A stretch of DNA of 64,000 bases from an uncultured Myxococcaceae bacterium (GCA_945952225.1 CAMFHP010000029.1:16662-80661); one strand, 5' to 3'; shown: positions 45,039 to 54,246, counted from the first letter of the stretch. The notes: generated from the sequence alone by a model not told the origin. Translations and numbers: made by a program.

Positions 45039-46277
45039 TCAGCGCACGAGCCGCGGGATCGGCGTCGTGATCGGGTCGTGGCGCACGGGCACGTCGGGCG
45101 GCACGGGCACGGTGGTGTCGAAGGGAACGAGCACGTCTTCGCCGCGGCTCCAGTCGCGGTGCAGGTGCGCGAGCTGCCAGCCGGGTTGCACCTCGGAGAG
45201 CGGCGACGCGGCCCACGCGGCCGAGGGCGTTCCCTCACCGCGCCACACGAACACGAGCGGACCGAGGCCGCGCAGCGTGTCGGCGCCCGGCGTGTACGCG
45301 CGATCGTCGTCGCGGTCGTCGTACACGGCAGTGAAGCCCACGGCGACGGGCACGCCGTAGCCGCGGCTCTGCAACGCCATCGGCGGATCGCCCGCGACGG
45401 CCAGCGGAAACACCGCGTACCCATCCGTGTTGAACGTGAGCGCGACGCCGTGGTCTTCGACGGGCGCGGCGGCGCCGGGGCGATCCCAGAGCAGCGCGAA
45501 GCGCGGATGCACGAAGGTGCGCGCGTCGGTGACCTGCTCGGGAATGGTCACGCCCGCGAGGTTGAGCGAGGTGCGCACGGGCGAAGTGGGCGCGCGCGCG
45601 AGGGTGATGCGCGAGCGGTCGCCGCGCGACTCGGAGGTGTACCGGATGGTTCCGTCGGCGACGCGTTCGAACGCGAGCGTGGTGGTGCCGCCGGTGACCT
45701 CGAAGACGCTCGACGTTTCGTCGAGCACACCGGGCGCGGAGCCTCCCGAGAGGCTCAATCCCTCGTCGTCGGCGCTCGGTGGCGCCGAGCGGTAGAAGTG
45801 CTCCGCGAGGAGCGCCCCGAAGGACCAGCTCACGCGCGTGGGCTCGATCGTGAAGATCCCGTTCGCGCGCAACGACACGGGCCGCACGCTGCCCGGCGGG
45901 AGCATCACCGGCGTGGGCCGATCACTCACGTCGACGTTCACACCCGAGGCGCTCATCACTTCGAAGCGCACCACACGCCAGCGGCCTGCGAGGCTCCCCG
46001 ACGGCACTGCGCCATCGACGGCGGCCCCGTCACGCGTCACGGCGTCGACGCTCATTCCATCGCGCGCCGATGCATCGGTCGGCGTCGCGTCGGGCGCGGA
46101 GGCATCGACGGAAACGCCATCGGGTGCGGCTCCGTCGACGGGTGCGTCCTCGGGCATCGCGACGTCGGGGAAGGACCCATCGGGCGACGATGCATCGGGC
46201 GCGGCGCCGGTGATCGTGTCGGCGCACGCGGGTACGAGGAACACGCACAGCGCGGTGCAGAGCAGCGTGGGCTTCAT
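45039..46277 (-). CDS. Lipoprotein with Asp/Ala stalk
   Basis: 412 residues from ATG 46277. Signal MKPTLLCTALCVFLVPAC, then about 80 residues rich in Asp-Ala-Ser/Pro-Asp-Gly (DASSPDGSFPDVAMPEDAP). The mature domain begins at GSLAGRWRVVRFEV and resembles lipocalin-like barrels of surface lipoproteins. No motif for catalysis. Divergent from the small gene at 46361. Confidence 0.75.
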   Translation of the reverse strand: MKPTLLCTALCVFLVPACADTITGAAPDASSPDGSFPDVAMPEDAPVDGAAPDGVSVDASAPDATPTDASARDGMSVDAVTRDGAAVDGAVPSGSLAGRWRVVRFEVMSASGVNVDVSDRPTPVMLPPGSVRPVSLRANGIFTIEPTRVSWSFGALLAEHFYRSAPPSADDEGLSLSGGSAPGVLDETSSVFEVTGGTTTLAFERVADGTIRYTSESRGDRSRITLARAPTSPVRTSLNLAGVTIPEQVTDARTFVHPRFALLWDRPGAAAPVEDHGVALTFNTDGYAVFPLAVAGDPPMALQSRGYGVPVAVGFTAVYDDRDDDRAYTPGADTLRGLGPLVFVWRGEGTPSAAWAASPLSEVQPGWQLAHLHRDWSRGEDVLVPFDTTVPVPPDVPVRHDPITTPIPRLVR

Positions 46278-46360
46278 CGAAGCGCACGGTCGCAAGCGGT
46301 CGCGCGGAAGACAAGCATGGCCGTTGCCTTGCGCGCCCCACCGACCCACGTTCTCACATC

Positions 46361-46753
46361 ATGCGAGACCACGAGATGAAGGCGCGGCTGGAGGCGCTGG
46401 TGCGCGAGGGCGTCGAGAGCCCCTACCTCGAACGGCTCCGCGTGCGCGTGAACCCGGCGCAGGCGGTGGCCGACATCGAGCGCGAGATCCACCAGGAGAT
46501 CGCGTCGTCGCTCGGGCGCAGCGAAGAGAACCTCGAACGCGCGCTCCTCGACGTCGACGTGGTGCTGCATCGGATGCGCGGCGCGACGGGCGACGACCTC
46601 GCGCGCTTCGAACGCGACTACGAAGCGGCGCGGCAGGTGGCGCTCCGTCGTCGCTGGGAGCTGGAGGTGCACCGCGAGGCCGTGGGCTTTCGCAACCACG
46701 CCGCCCTCGACCGGCTGCACCCGATGCCGCCGCGGCGACCGTCGGCGTCGTAG
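46361..46753 (+). CDS. Small helical conserved hypothetical protein
   Basis: 130 residues, strongly charged and helical: MKARLEALVREGVESPYLERLRVRVNPAQ, EREIHQEIASSLGR, and a long C-terminal helix RFERDYEAARQVALRRRWEL suggestive of a coiled coil. No signal peptide. 30 bp before the oxygenase gene, so probably co-transcribed. Confidence 0.7.
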   Translation: MRDHEMKARLEALVREGVESPYLERLRVRVNPAQAVADIEREIHQEIASSLGRSEENLERALLDVDVVLHRMRGATGDDLARFERDYEAARQVALRRRWELEVHREAVGFRNHAALDRLHPMPPRRPSAS

Positions 46754-46783
46754 TCGCGCGCCGCGGTTCCGTTACGATCGCGC

Positions 46784-47536
46784 GTGATGAAACCGCCCCC
46801 GCGCGATGCGCCCTGCCCCTGCGGCGCGGCGCGCACCTTCGCCGAGTGCCACGGACGCGACCTCGCGGCGCCTCCGTCGGCCGCAGCCTCCGCCACCCGC
46901 TCCATCGCCCCGGGACGCTTCTCCAGCGTGCTCTCGGCGATGCGCGCGCTTCCTCCGACCGACGCGACGCCACCCGTGATGGTGGTCGAGGGATTTCTCT
47001 CCGACGCGGAGTGCGAGGCCCTCGTGGCTTGCTTCGAGCGCAACACCGACCGCCTCGACGCCACCGCCGCCGACCCGTACTGGCGCGCGCGGTTGCTCTA
47101 CTACCAGGCCCTCGCGCACGAGCCCGAGGCGCGCGCGATCATGCGGCGGGCGCGCGACGGGTTTCACCGCGAGCTCCGCGCGTTCTATCGCATCGACGAG
47201 GCGCTCTACGCCGACACGGTGCACCTCGTCCGATGGCGCGAGGGGCAGTCGATGGCGCCGCACGCCGACAACGCGCGCGACGACGGGACGCCCAATGAGT
47301 TTCCGTGGCGGCGATGGGCCACGGTGCTCTACCTCAACGAGGCCTACGAGGGCGGCGAGCTCTACTTTCCGCGAACGGGTCGCGCGATGCGTCCGCGACG
47401 GGGAACGCTCGTGGGCTTTCACGGCGGGCCCGAGCACACCCACGGCGTGCGCACGGTGCTCCGCGGCGTGCGCTACACGATGCCCGCGTGGCACGGCACC
47501 GACGCGACGAAGCGCGACCGCGACCTCGACGGATGA
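46784..47536 (+). CDS. 2OG-Fe(II) oxygenase with N-terminal SEC-C-like zinc motif
   Basis: 250 residues. The prolyl-4-hydroxylase-like double-stranded beta-helix has the iron triad His160-x-Asp162 (PHADN) and His220 (EHTHGV), and Arg230 for 2-oxoglutarate. The YEGGELYFP segment is conserved in the family. The first 25 residues hold CPCGAARTFAECHG, the CxC...CH zinc motif of SEC-C domains. Such enzymes hydroxylate protein side chains; the SEC-C motif suggests a ribosomal or nucleic-acid-associated target. Confidence 0.9.
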   Translation: MMKPPPRDAPCPCGAARTFAECHGRDLAAPPSAAASATRSIAPGRFSSVLSAMRALPPTDATPPVMVVEGFLSDAECEALVACFERNTDRLDATAADPYWRARLLYYQALAHEPEARAIMRRARDGFHRELRAFYRIDEALYADTVHLVRWREGQSMAPHADNARDDGTPNEFPWRRWATVLYLNEAYEGGELYFPRTGRAMRPRRGTLVGFHGGPEHTHGVRTVLRGVRYTMPAWHGTDATKRDRDLDG

Positions 47537-47537
47537 G

Positions 47538-48554
47538 TCAGCGGTAGGGCGCGTCGCCGACGGGCGCACGCAGGAGCGGCCGCAGCGCGACGCAGCGATC
47601 GAGCAGCTCGGGCACCGTGTGGAGCGACTCGGGGAGCGCGCCGCGCACGACCATTCCCTCGTGGTCGAGACGTGCCGTGGCGCCGAGGCGCGCCATCGCG
47701 AGGAGCCCGTCGCGCACGCCGTCGGAGAGCATCGCGCGCACGGTCACCGGGTCGTCGGCGGAGACGCGGTACTCGCCGTCGAAGCGCACGTCGCCGGTCG
47801 CGTGGGCGTGCGTGGCGACGAGGGCGCGGGCGCGGTCGATGACCGTGGCGCGACGGACCGAGAGCGTCACCGCGAGCGGTTCGAGAAAGCGCACGCGCAG
47901 GGTGTATCCGCGGGCGCGCTCGGGGCCGTTCGCACGGAGCCGCGCGTCGACGTGCACCGCACGGAGCGGGCCCGCGGCCGAGAGGGCGTTCATGCGATGC
48001 GGGAGGCGCTCACGCGTGGCCCATCCCGCGAAGGCCGCCGCGACGCCGAGGCGACGGAGGCGCGCAGGCGCGGTGAGCGAGGCGGCTCCGTGGTCGACGA
48101 GCGAGGCGAGGGAGGCGCAGCGGCGCGCGCGGTCGATGAGCACCGCCGTGGGCGCGGTGGCGGCCACGAGGCAGCGCGCGGCGTGGTCGTCGAGCGCGGG
48201 ATCGGCGAGGGCCGCGAGGGCGCAGAGCTCGGCGCGCAGTCCGTGGGTGAGAAGGGCGCGCACCGCGTCGCGTTCGAGGGGGTCGGCGCGCACGGAGAAG
48301 AGGCCGTCGAACTCGGGGTCGTCGGTGTCGTGTGCGGCGCCCACGAAGAGTCCCGGCGCGAGGCGTACGTCGAGGCCGAGATCCACGGGGCGCGCGTAGC
48401 GGGCGCCCACCTCGATGAGGTCGCCGGCTCGAAAGGGCAGCGCGCGCATCCACACGGAGACGCCGCGGAGCGGGCCGATGCGGGCGCCATCGTCGCGCGC
48501 GAGACCGAGGGCGTCGCAGGCCTCGCGCATCGGGGCGGGTTCGAGAGAGATCAC
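47538..48554 (-). CDS. Hypothetical protein with internal duplication
   Basis: 338 residues, no signal peptide. Two halves share pattern: FDGLFSVRADPLERDAVRALLTHGLRAELCAL in the first, FDGEYRVSADDPVTVRAMLSDGVRDGLLAM in the second, each after a strand-rich segment. This suggests a duplicated fold. No function is recognised. Converges with the oxygenase, one base between stops. Confidence 0.7.
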   Translation of the reverse strand: MISLEPAPMREACDALGLARDDGARIGPLRGVSVWMRALPFRAGDLIEVGARYARPVDLGLDVRLAPGLFVGAAHDTDDPEFDGLFSVRADPLERDAVRALLTHGLRAELCALAALADPALDDHAARCLVAATAPTAVLIDRARRCASLASLVDHGAASLTAPARLRRLGVAAAFAGWATRERLPHRMNALSAAGPLRAVHVDARLRANGPERARGYTLRVRFLEPLAVTLSVRRATVIDRARALVATHAHATGDVRFDGEYRVSADDPVTVRAMLSDGVRDGLLAMARLGATARLDHEGMVVRGALPESLHTVPELLDRCVALRPLLRAPVGDAPYR

Positions 48555-48630
48555 CGCGCGCGAGTGTCGCGCGGACCGGTGGTGAACGCCGCGGACGCCT
48601 TCACGAAAGCGCGCCGCGGATGTACCGCCG

Positions 48631-49887
48631 TCAGACGCAGCAGCCGCCTTCGCTCACGCGGAAGGTGCGACCGGTGAAGGTGCCGTACTGCATGTGCCAC
48701 CACGCGCGGCCCGTGCCGAACACGTTGCGGAAGTAGTCGAGCACCTGCTCCAGCGTGTTGCACCCGCCGGGGCGCGTGCCCGGACGACACGTCGAGGCGC
48801 AGACCATCCGCGCGTTGCCCGCGGGGTCGGCGAGGGTCGCGGCGGGCATGCCTGCGAGCTCCACGATCGAGGGCGACACGCCGGTCACCGTCGCGGTGAG
48901 CGAGTTGTACCCGACGACGTGCACGCGCCTCACCGACGCGAGCGCAGACCCGCGGAGGGTGATGCGCACGGGCTCGTAGGCGATCACCGCGATGTTCGCG
49001 ATGGGGCGGTCGACGTCGAGGTCCACGTTGCCGCCGTCGTAGTTGGCGATGACGAGGTAGTCGCCCGAGGTCGACTCCACCACGGGCCCCATGGTGCAGA
49101 GCGGAACGGGCCCCGCGTCGACGGTCGCATCGGGCACGGGCACATCGGGCACGGACGCGTCGACGCAGCCCTCGTCGATCATCCCGTCGCAGTCGTCGTC
49201 GACGCCGTTGCCGCAGGTCTCCGTCGCGGGCACCCGCGCCGTGCATCCTCCCCAGGCGCCGCGCGCGCAGGTCTCGGTGCCCACGCCGCACGCCGTGGAG
49301 CACGCGCGCGAGAGCCCCTCGTCGACCATGCCGTCGCAGTCGTCGTCGGCGTTGTTGCAGGTCTCCGCGCCCGAGGTCGTGCGCGCGGGATCGCTGTCGT
49401 TGCAGTCGGGACCGCGGCACCCGACGCCCGCGCCGTAGCCGTCGTTGTCGCCGTCGATGCAGCACGTTCCGCCCACGGGCGCGCACACGGCCACGTCGGC
49501 GAGGGCCACGTCGCGCACGCATCGCAGACGCCCCGGGCACACGGGCACGTCGGGGTTGCAGCGCGGAAGACACGCGCGCGCGCCGGTCGCGACCTCGACA
49601 CACACGCCGTCGGCGCCGCAGTCGGCCTGCGAGGTACATCGCTCGCACACGGGCGTGCGGGTGCTCCCGTCGACGAAGAGGGGCACGTCGGCGGGCGCAT
49701 CGGCGGTGACGTCGCGCGATGCATCGACGACGGAAGCGTCGGGCGCAGCGCTGTCGGCGGCGTCGGAGGGCGTGGTGTCGGAGGGAGCGTCCGTCGAGGC
49801 GTCGGGCGTCTCGGGAACGAAGGTGCCGCTGCCCGAGGACGAGCATGCGACGAGCGCGACGGCGAAGGCCGTGAGAAGAACCCGCAT
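48631..49887 (-). CDS. Lipoprotein with MopE-type metal-binding repeats
   Basis: 418 residues. The lipobox is ALVAC, followed by an Asp/Ala/Ser stalk. A Cys-rich module (CERCTSQADCGADGVC) leads to two copies of the putative metal-binding motif typical of myxobacterial and MopE-like proteins: DGDNDGYGAG with GPDCNDSDPA and NADDDCDGMVDEG, then NGVDDDCDGMIDEG. The C-terminal 180 residues form a strand-rich domain ending in Cys-Cys-Val. Likely outer surface; calcium or copper binding is inferred from the motif. Confidence 0.88.
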   Translation of the reverse strand: MRVLLTAFAVALVACSSSGSGTFVPETPDASTDAPSDTTPSDAADSAAPDASVVDASRDVTADAPADVPLFVDGSTRTPVCERCTSQADCGADGVCVEVATGARACLPRCNPDVPVCPGRLRCVRDVALADVAVCAPVGGTCCIDGDNDGYGAGVGCRGPDCNDSDPARTTSGAETCNNADDDCDGMVDEGLSRACSTACGVGTETCARGAWGGCTARVPATETCGNGVDDDCDGMIDEGCVDASVPDVPVPDATVDAGPVPLCTMGPVVESTSGDYLVIANYDGGNVDLDVDRPIANIAVIAYEPVRITLRGSALASVRRVHVVGYNSLTATVTGVSPSIVELAGMPAATLADPAGNARMVCASTCRPGTRPGGCNTLEQVLDYFRNVFGTGRAWWHMQYGTFTGRTFRVSEGGCCV

Positions 49888-49944
49888 GGCGGCGGATGGT
49901 GCGCGCGGCGGCGCGCGAGGGTCAACGTGCGAAACCGCGGGGCG

Positions 49945-51201
49945 TCAGGGCTGATACCGCCAGCCGAGGGGCGTCACGGCGTCGGTGCGGTCGGCGCCGC
50001 CGAGCACGAGGAGCTCGCGGCCCGTCCACACCGCGGCGGCGGCCTCGCGTGCGACGGACACACCGCGCGCGTCGAGGGGCGGGAGCTGCGTCCACGAGTC
50101 GTCCCAGGGGTCGTACTCGCCGCCATCGGAGAGCGTGCGCGTGCCGTCGGTGCCGCCCCACACGAGCACCGAGCGCCCCGTCCACACGGCCACGTGCTCG
50201 TAGCGCGCGGAGGGCGCGTGGGCGGCCGTGCGCGCGCGCCACGTGTCGGTCGCGGGCACGTACGACGCGAGCGAGGCCATCGCGCGGCCCTGCGCGTCGC
50301 GACCGCCGAAGACGAACATCTCCGAGTTGGCCCACACCGCGCGGTGCTCGGAGCGCGCATCGGCCCCGACGCTCGCGATCGCCCTGGATTTGCGGCGCGT
50401 CGGCGACACACGCCACCCGTCGGAGAGCGCCCGTCCCGCGCCGTCGAGGCCGCCCCACACGAGGAGTTCCTCCCCCGTCCACACCGCGGAGTGATCGCGC
50501 CGCGGCACGTCGGACGAGGCCCCGCGGGCGAACTGCACCCAGCTCCCGAGCGACGTGTCCCATCGCCACGCGTCGCCCGGCCCGCGCGCACCGGCGAGCA
50601 CCACCGCGCCGCCCGTGAACACCGGCGTCACCTGCGCGCGCGGCGCCATCGCGCTCGCGATGGGAACCCAGCGGTCCGTCGAGGGCACATACGCCGCGCC
50701 GTCGGCGAGCGCGCCATCGCTCGTGCTGCCGCCCCAGATGATCATCTCGTGGCCCGTCCACACGGCGGTCTGTCCGTCGGCCGCGTAGCGCGGCGTGGGC
50801 GCAGCCACCGAGGGCAGCCGTCGGAGCTCGTTGCGCGCGGGGTCGAAGCGGTAGCCGTCGCCGTAGAGCCCCGCATCGCCTGCGACGCGCGGGTTGTAGC
50901 CTCCCCAGACGATCACCTCGGTGCCCGTCCACACGGCGAAGTGGCCGACGCGCGCGTCGCCCGTCGCGAGCTCGGGGGCGGTCACCGGAAGCCAGTGCGG
51001 AAGGCACGCACCCTCGCGGCAGGTGCGTCCGCCCATGCACTCCGTCGCGCACGCCGACGCGGGCTCGGGTGACGGAATGAGCACCGCCTCGTCGACGGTC
51101 CGCGGCACGTCGTCGACGACGGGAAGCTCCGCGCGCAGATGGACCCCCTCGCACGCCACACACGCCGCAACGATCGTCAGCAGGCCATGGGGGGTTCGCA
51201 T
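49945..51201 (-). CDS. Kelch-repeat propeller lipoprotein
   Basis: 418 residues from ATG 51201. MRTPHGLLTIVAACVAC carries the lipobox. A Cys-containing segment (CATECMGGRTCREGACL) precedes seven repeats of a Kelch-like blade, each with AVWTG-x-E-x-x-VWGG (for example HFAVWTGTEVIVWGG, HSAVWTGEELLVWGG, AAVWTGRELLVLGG). A complete six- or seven-bladed propeller is expected at the cell surface. It lies 49 bp after the barrel gene and is thus probably the last gene of the second sigma/FecR module. Confidence 0.9.
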   Translation of the reverse strand: MRTPHGLLTIVAACVACEGVHLRAELPVVDDVPRTVDEAVLIPSPEPASACATECMGGRTCREGACLPHWLPVTAPELATGDARVGHFAVWTGTEVIVWGGYNPRVAGDAGLYGDGYRFDPARNELRRLPSVAAPTPRYAADGQTAVWTGHEMIIWGGSTSDGALADGAAYVPSTDRWVPIASAMAPRAQVTPVFTGGAVVLAGARGPGDAWRWDTSLGSWVQFARGASSDVPRRDHSAVWTGEELLVWGGLDGAGRALSDGWRVSPTRRKSRAIASVGADARSEHRAVWANSEMFVFGGRDAQGRAMASLASYVPATDTWRARTAAHAPSARYEHVAVWTGRSVLVWGGTDGTRTLSDGGEYDPWDDSWTQLPPLDARGVSVAREAAAAVWTGRELLVLGGADRTDAVTPLGWRYQP

Positions 51202-51250
51202 CGCGGGCCGTCGCTCCTCTCGCGTCGTGCGCCGACGGAGTCCGTCGGGT

Positions 51251-52153
51251 TCACCACAGGTGCGCGTCGGCTCCGACCTCGGCGCCCACCAGCGGGCGGC
51301 CCCATTCTGCCACCGCAGCTCCGCCGTTGCCCACATCCACCGCGCCCAGCGTGGCCCCGAGCGAGAGGCCCGCGCGCAGCGACACGCGGGTGTGCACCCT
51401 CCAGCGCACCGCGGCCATGCCTTCGAGGGCCCACTGACCGCCGCGCGCCGAGGCGCTCCCCGAGGCGTCGAGAGCCAGCACGAGAAACACCGCGCGCGCG
51501 CCGAACTCCAGCGCCAGCGGCGCTCGCACACGCCACGCGATGCCGCCCGCGGCGCTCACCTCGAAGGTCGAGAGACGCAGCCCCGAAGGCGCCGCACCGA
51601 AGGCCGACGGACCCGCGACGCCCACCTCGGCCCAGGGCGCGAGCGGGTGCGCGGCGCCGCCCACACGCACCGCGAACGCGGGCAGCACGAGCGCGTCGAC
51701 GCCCCCCGGCGCGTAGCGTCCACGGAGGCCGAGGCCCACGAGCAGGCGTGCGGGCGAAGGCATCACGACGGGTGCCGGTGCGACCACGGGCGGCGCATCG
51801 GATGGTGGACGCAAGGGCGCGCGGAGCATCGTGGCGCGCACGGCTTCGACGACGCGCAACGCGAAGAGGCCCTCGCTCTCGGGCTCGGCGCGGAGCACGC
51901 GCACCGTGTCGTCGCCGTGGCCCTCGACGGTGACCGTGGCCTGCCACGCGATTGAATCCGACGCGGCGCGCACCCGCACCGGCGCCGGACGTGGGCCGTC
52001 GAGCACGGGGTGTCCCACGGCGGAGAGCTCCGCGCGGATGCGTCGTGCGAGCGACGGCGGAAGCGACGCGGCGTCGAGGGCGACGGGGGGCGCCTGGGCG
52101 ACCGCGAGTGCGGGGGAGAGGCAGAGGGCGAGCGCGAGGGGCGCGCGGATCAC
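51251..52153 (-). CDS. Secreted barrel-like protein of the second sigma/FecR module
   Basis: 300 residues from GTG 52153, which overlaps the stop of the FecR gene (GTGA). Signal peptide VIRAPLALALCLSPALAVAQ. A soluble domain of about 110 residues (SLARRIRAELSAVGHPVLDG) precedes a proline-rich linker and a barrel-like C-terminus with alternating strands (LLVGLGLRGRYAPGGVDALV, LEFGARAVFLVLALDA). Same plan as the protein at 39801-40904. Confidence 0.7.
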   Translation of the reverse strand: MIRAPLALALCLSPALAVAQAPPVALDAASLPPSLARRIRAELSAVGHPVLDGPRPAPVRVRAASDSIAWQATVTVEGHGDDTVRVLRAEPESEGLFALRVVEAVRATMLRAPLRPPSDAPPVVAPAPVVMPSPARLLVGLGLRGRYAPGGVDALVLPAFAVRVGGAAHPLAPWAEVGVAGPSAFGAAPSGLRLSTFEVSAAGGIAWRVRAPLALEFGARAVFLVLALDASGSASARGGQWALEGMAAVRWRVHTRVSLRAGLSLGATLGAVDVGNGGAAVAEWGRPLVGAEVGADAHLW

Positions 52154-53370
52154 TCCGCGAGGATACCCCGTGCGAAGGGCGCGAAGGGTCCTTCGGGGTC
52201 GCGGTCGAGGCACACGCGGGCCGCCGCGCGCGCGCCCGCCGTGTCGCCCGCGGCGTGGAGGCTCTGCACGCGACGTCCGCGCGCCTCGCGGGCCAGCGGA
52301 CCGTCGGGCGACTCGCGAAGACACAGTTCGAACCATCGCGCGGCCTCGGCCGGTGCGCGGAACGTCTCCAGCGAGAGCACCCCGAGCACGAAGGCCGCGC
52401 GCACCGCCTCGGGCGATCCGCCGAAGCGCGCACGCAGATCGAGGAGCACCTCTCTCGCGCGCATCCCCTGCCCCGCGAGCCGCGCGCCGTCGGCCTCTCG
52501 AAGCATCACCGCCGCCTCACCCTCGACCACGGCGGGCGCCTCGACCACCTGCGCGTCGACCTCGCGCGACGGCGCCGCATGCGCACCGCGCGACGCCACC
52601 GACACACCGCGCGAGGGCCGCGTGCGCATCGCCACCGCCCCCGCATCCTCGGCCACGGGAATGGGAATCTGCGGCGTGGGGAGCGCCGCCACCGCAGCGT
52701 TCATCGGCCCCACGGTGAGCGTCGCGGCGCGCACGTCGGCGTGCACCTCGTCGCGGTCGCGCACGGCGATTCCCTCGGCGCAGCGCGGGCCGCGGAGCAC
52801 CACGCGCCCCTCCCGCATCGCGAGGTCGAAGCGCGTGTCGTCGGGCGACCACGCCAGCGCGAAGGCCGTGCCCGTCACGTCGACGCTGTAGGGCCCCGCA
52901 GCGAACCTCCACGCGCTCTGCGCCGTGTGGTGCACGCGGGCCTCGGCGCGTCCCCGTTCGAGGAGCACCCGCGCGCCGCGAAGGTCGAACGACTCGACGC
53001 GCGCGCTCGCCCCCGGCGCAAGGGTCACCACGGAGCCATCGCTGAACCGGAGCTCCAACGGTGTGCTCGTTGCGGCGACCCACTCGCCGGGCCGCAGCGC
53101 GTGCGATCCCACGCGCGCCGTGATCGACGGAGGAGACGCGGGCGTGCGCGCACCGCGGGCGACCATCACCGCAGCGCCCACGCCGACGAGAGCGAGCGCG
53201 GCGACCGCAAGGCGCGACGGTCGTCGGTCTGCCGTCGAGGCCATCACGAAGCGCGCGCGCTGTCGGGCGAGCGCAGCGGCCGTCGGGTCGGGGAGCGCGT
53301 CGGCGAGGGCGCGTCCCATCGCGGAGACGTCGGCGGTGTGCGGATCGGGGCGGGTCACGGGGGGCTCCAT
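52150..53370 (-). CDS. FecR-like regulator with C-terminal helical repeats
   Basis: 406 residues from ATG 53370, which overlaps the sigma gene by 16 bp. Membrane helix (LAVAALALVGVGAAVMV, near residue 55), FecR domain (SDGSVVTLAPGASARVESFDLRGARVLLERG and SVDVTGTAFALAW), then about 110 residues of linker and a TPR-like end (AAFVLGVLSLETFRAPAEAARWFELCL). Expected to sense a periplasmic state and control the ECF sigma factor. Confidence 0.85.
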   Translation of the reverse strand: MEPPVTRPDPHTADVSAMGRALADALPDPTAAALARQRARFVMASTADRRPSRLAVAALALVGVGAAVMVARGARTPASPPSITARVGSHALRPGEWVAATSTPLELRFSDGSVVTLAPGASARVESFDLRGARVLLERGRAEARVHHTAQSAWRFAAGPYSVDVTGTAFALAWSPDDTRFDLAMREGRVVLRGPRCAEGIAVRDRDEVHADVRAATLTVGPMNAAVAALPTPQIPIPVAEDAGAVAMRTRPSRGVSVASRGAHAAPSREVDAQVVEAPAVVEGEAAVMLREADGARLAGQGMRAREVLLDLRARFGGSPEAVRAAFVLGVLSLETFRAPAEAARWFELCLRESPDGPLAREARGRRVQSLHAAGDTAGARAAARVCLDRDPEGPFAPFARGILAE

Positions 53371-54011
53371 CGGCCGCCGCGGGCGAGCCACGGGGCGAGT
53401 TCGGGATGCTGCTGACAGCGGGCCACGAAGCGCTGCTCGGCGCGCGCGAGCCAGCGCTTCACCGTGGCGAGCGAGCAGCCGCACGCGTCGGCGACGACGG
53501 TGAGCTCCTCGCCGTGCACGAAGCGGAGGGTGAACGCGAGGCGCTCGTCGGTGGGCATCTCGTCGAGCACGCGCCACACGGCGCGCAGGGCGTCGCGCGC
53601 GGGGTGGTCTTCGAAGGCCGCCGCGTCGGGGAGCTCGTCGTCGGCGAGCGAGAAGAAGCGGCGCACGCGACGGCGACGGAGCTCGCTCCGTGCGACCCGC
53701 GCGGCGATGGTGGTGAGCCACGGGCGCAGCGCCCCCTCGTCGCGGAGCGAAGGGAGCGAGCGGAGCACTTCGAGAAAGGTCTCCTGCACGCGGTCGTCGT
53801 GGTCGGGGCCGCCGCCGAGGATGCGCAGGAGCACGCGGTTTACGAGCGCGCCGTAGCGGTCGAAGAGCGCAGCCGGAGCTCCAGGGTCTCCCTCGCGGAG
53901 GCGGGCCACGAGGCGGGCGTCGTCGCGCGCGTCTCCGTCGTCGTCGGCCGCGGGCGGCGCCGCGCGAACGAGCGAGAGGGGAGCACTTCGGATCGGGTCG
54001 CCAGAGCCCAT
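53355..54011 (-). CDS. ECF-type RNA polymerase sigma factor
   Basis: 218 residues from ATG 54011. Region 2 is ALFDRYGALVNRVLLRILGG with DDRVQETFLEVLRSL, and region 4 is RLAFTLRFVHGEELTVVADACGCSLATVKRWLARAEQRF. The residues upstream in frame contain the inverted repeat at 54052-54086 and are not protein-like, so the later ATG was chosen. First gene of the second sigma/FecR/barrel/propeller operon. Confidence 0.92.
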   Translation of the reverse strand: MGSGDPIRSAPLSLVRAAPPAADDDGDARDDARLVARLREGDPGAPAALFDRYGALVNRVLLRILGGGPDHDDRVQETFLEVLRSLPSLRDEGALRPWLTTIAARVARSELRRRRVRRFFSLADDELPDAAAFEDHPARDALRAVWRVLDEMPTDERLAFTLRFVHGEELTVVADACGCSLATVKRWLARAEQRFVARCQQHPELAPWLARGGRWSPP

Positions 54012-54051
54012 GCGTGGTGGTGGTCTCTCAGTGGCACGGGGCCCCGCGCGA

Positions 54052-54086
54052 CGGCTCACCGAAGTGCGAAACATTTTGGTGAGCCG
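54052..54086. promoter_or_regulatory. 9-bp inverted repeat upstream of the ECF sigma gene
   Basis: CGGCTCACC (54052-54060) and GGTGAGCCG (54078-54086) are a perfect inverted repeat with a 17-bp A/T-richer spacer, 41 bp before the sigma start. The spacing equals that between -35 and -10 elements, so it may be an operator or a symmetric promoter. The remainder of the 319-bp gap to the BMC gene holds the promoter at 54218-54246 and nothing else seen. Confidence 0.55.
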
Positions 54087-54217
54087 TGGCGTGACCCCAC
54101 CCGCCACTGAGGGGAGATGACGGCGCGGCGTCGACGCTTCGGTGGGTCACAGCCACCGCGGCGGAAGCGCTGCGAAGGGATCGCGTCTTTCTCGTCCGTC
54201 ACCGCGTTTTCATGTCG

Positions 54218-54246
54218 TTGACGCGGATTCTGAATGTGCGTAGGGT
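54218..54246 (+). promoter_or_regulatory. Sigma-70-type promoter of the BMC gene
   Basis: TTGACG (54218-54223), 17 bp, TAGGGT (54241-54246), then CCGCGC. An almost identical pair stands before the cobalamin riboswitch (60985-61014), which supports both. The leader to the GTG at 54331 would be about 80 bases. Confidence 0.6.
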
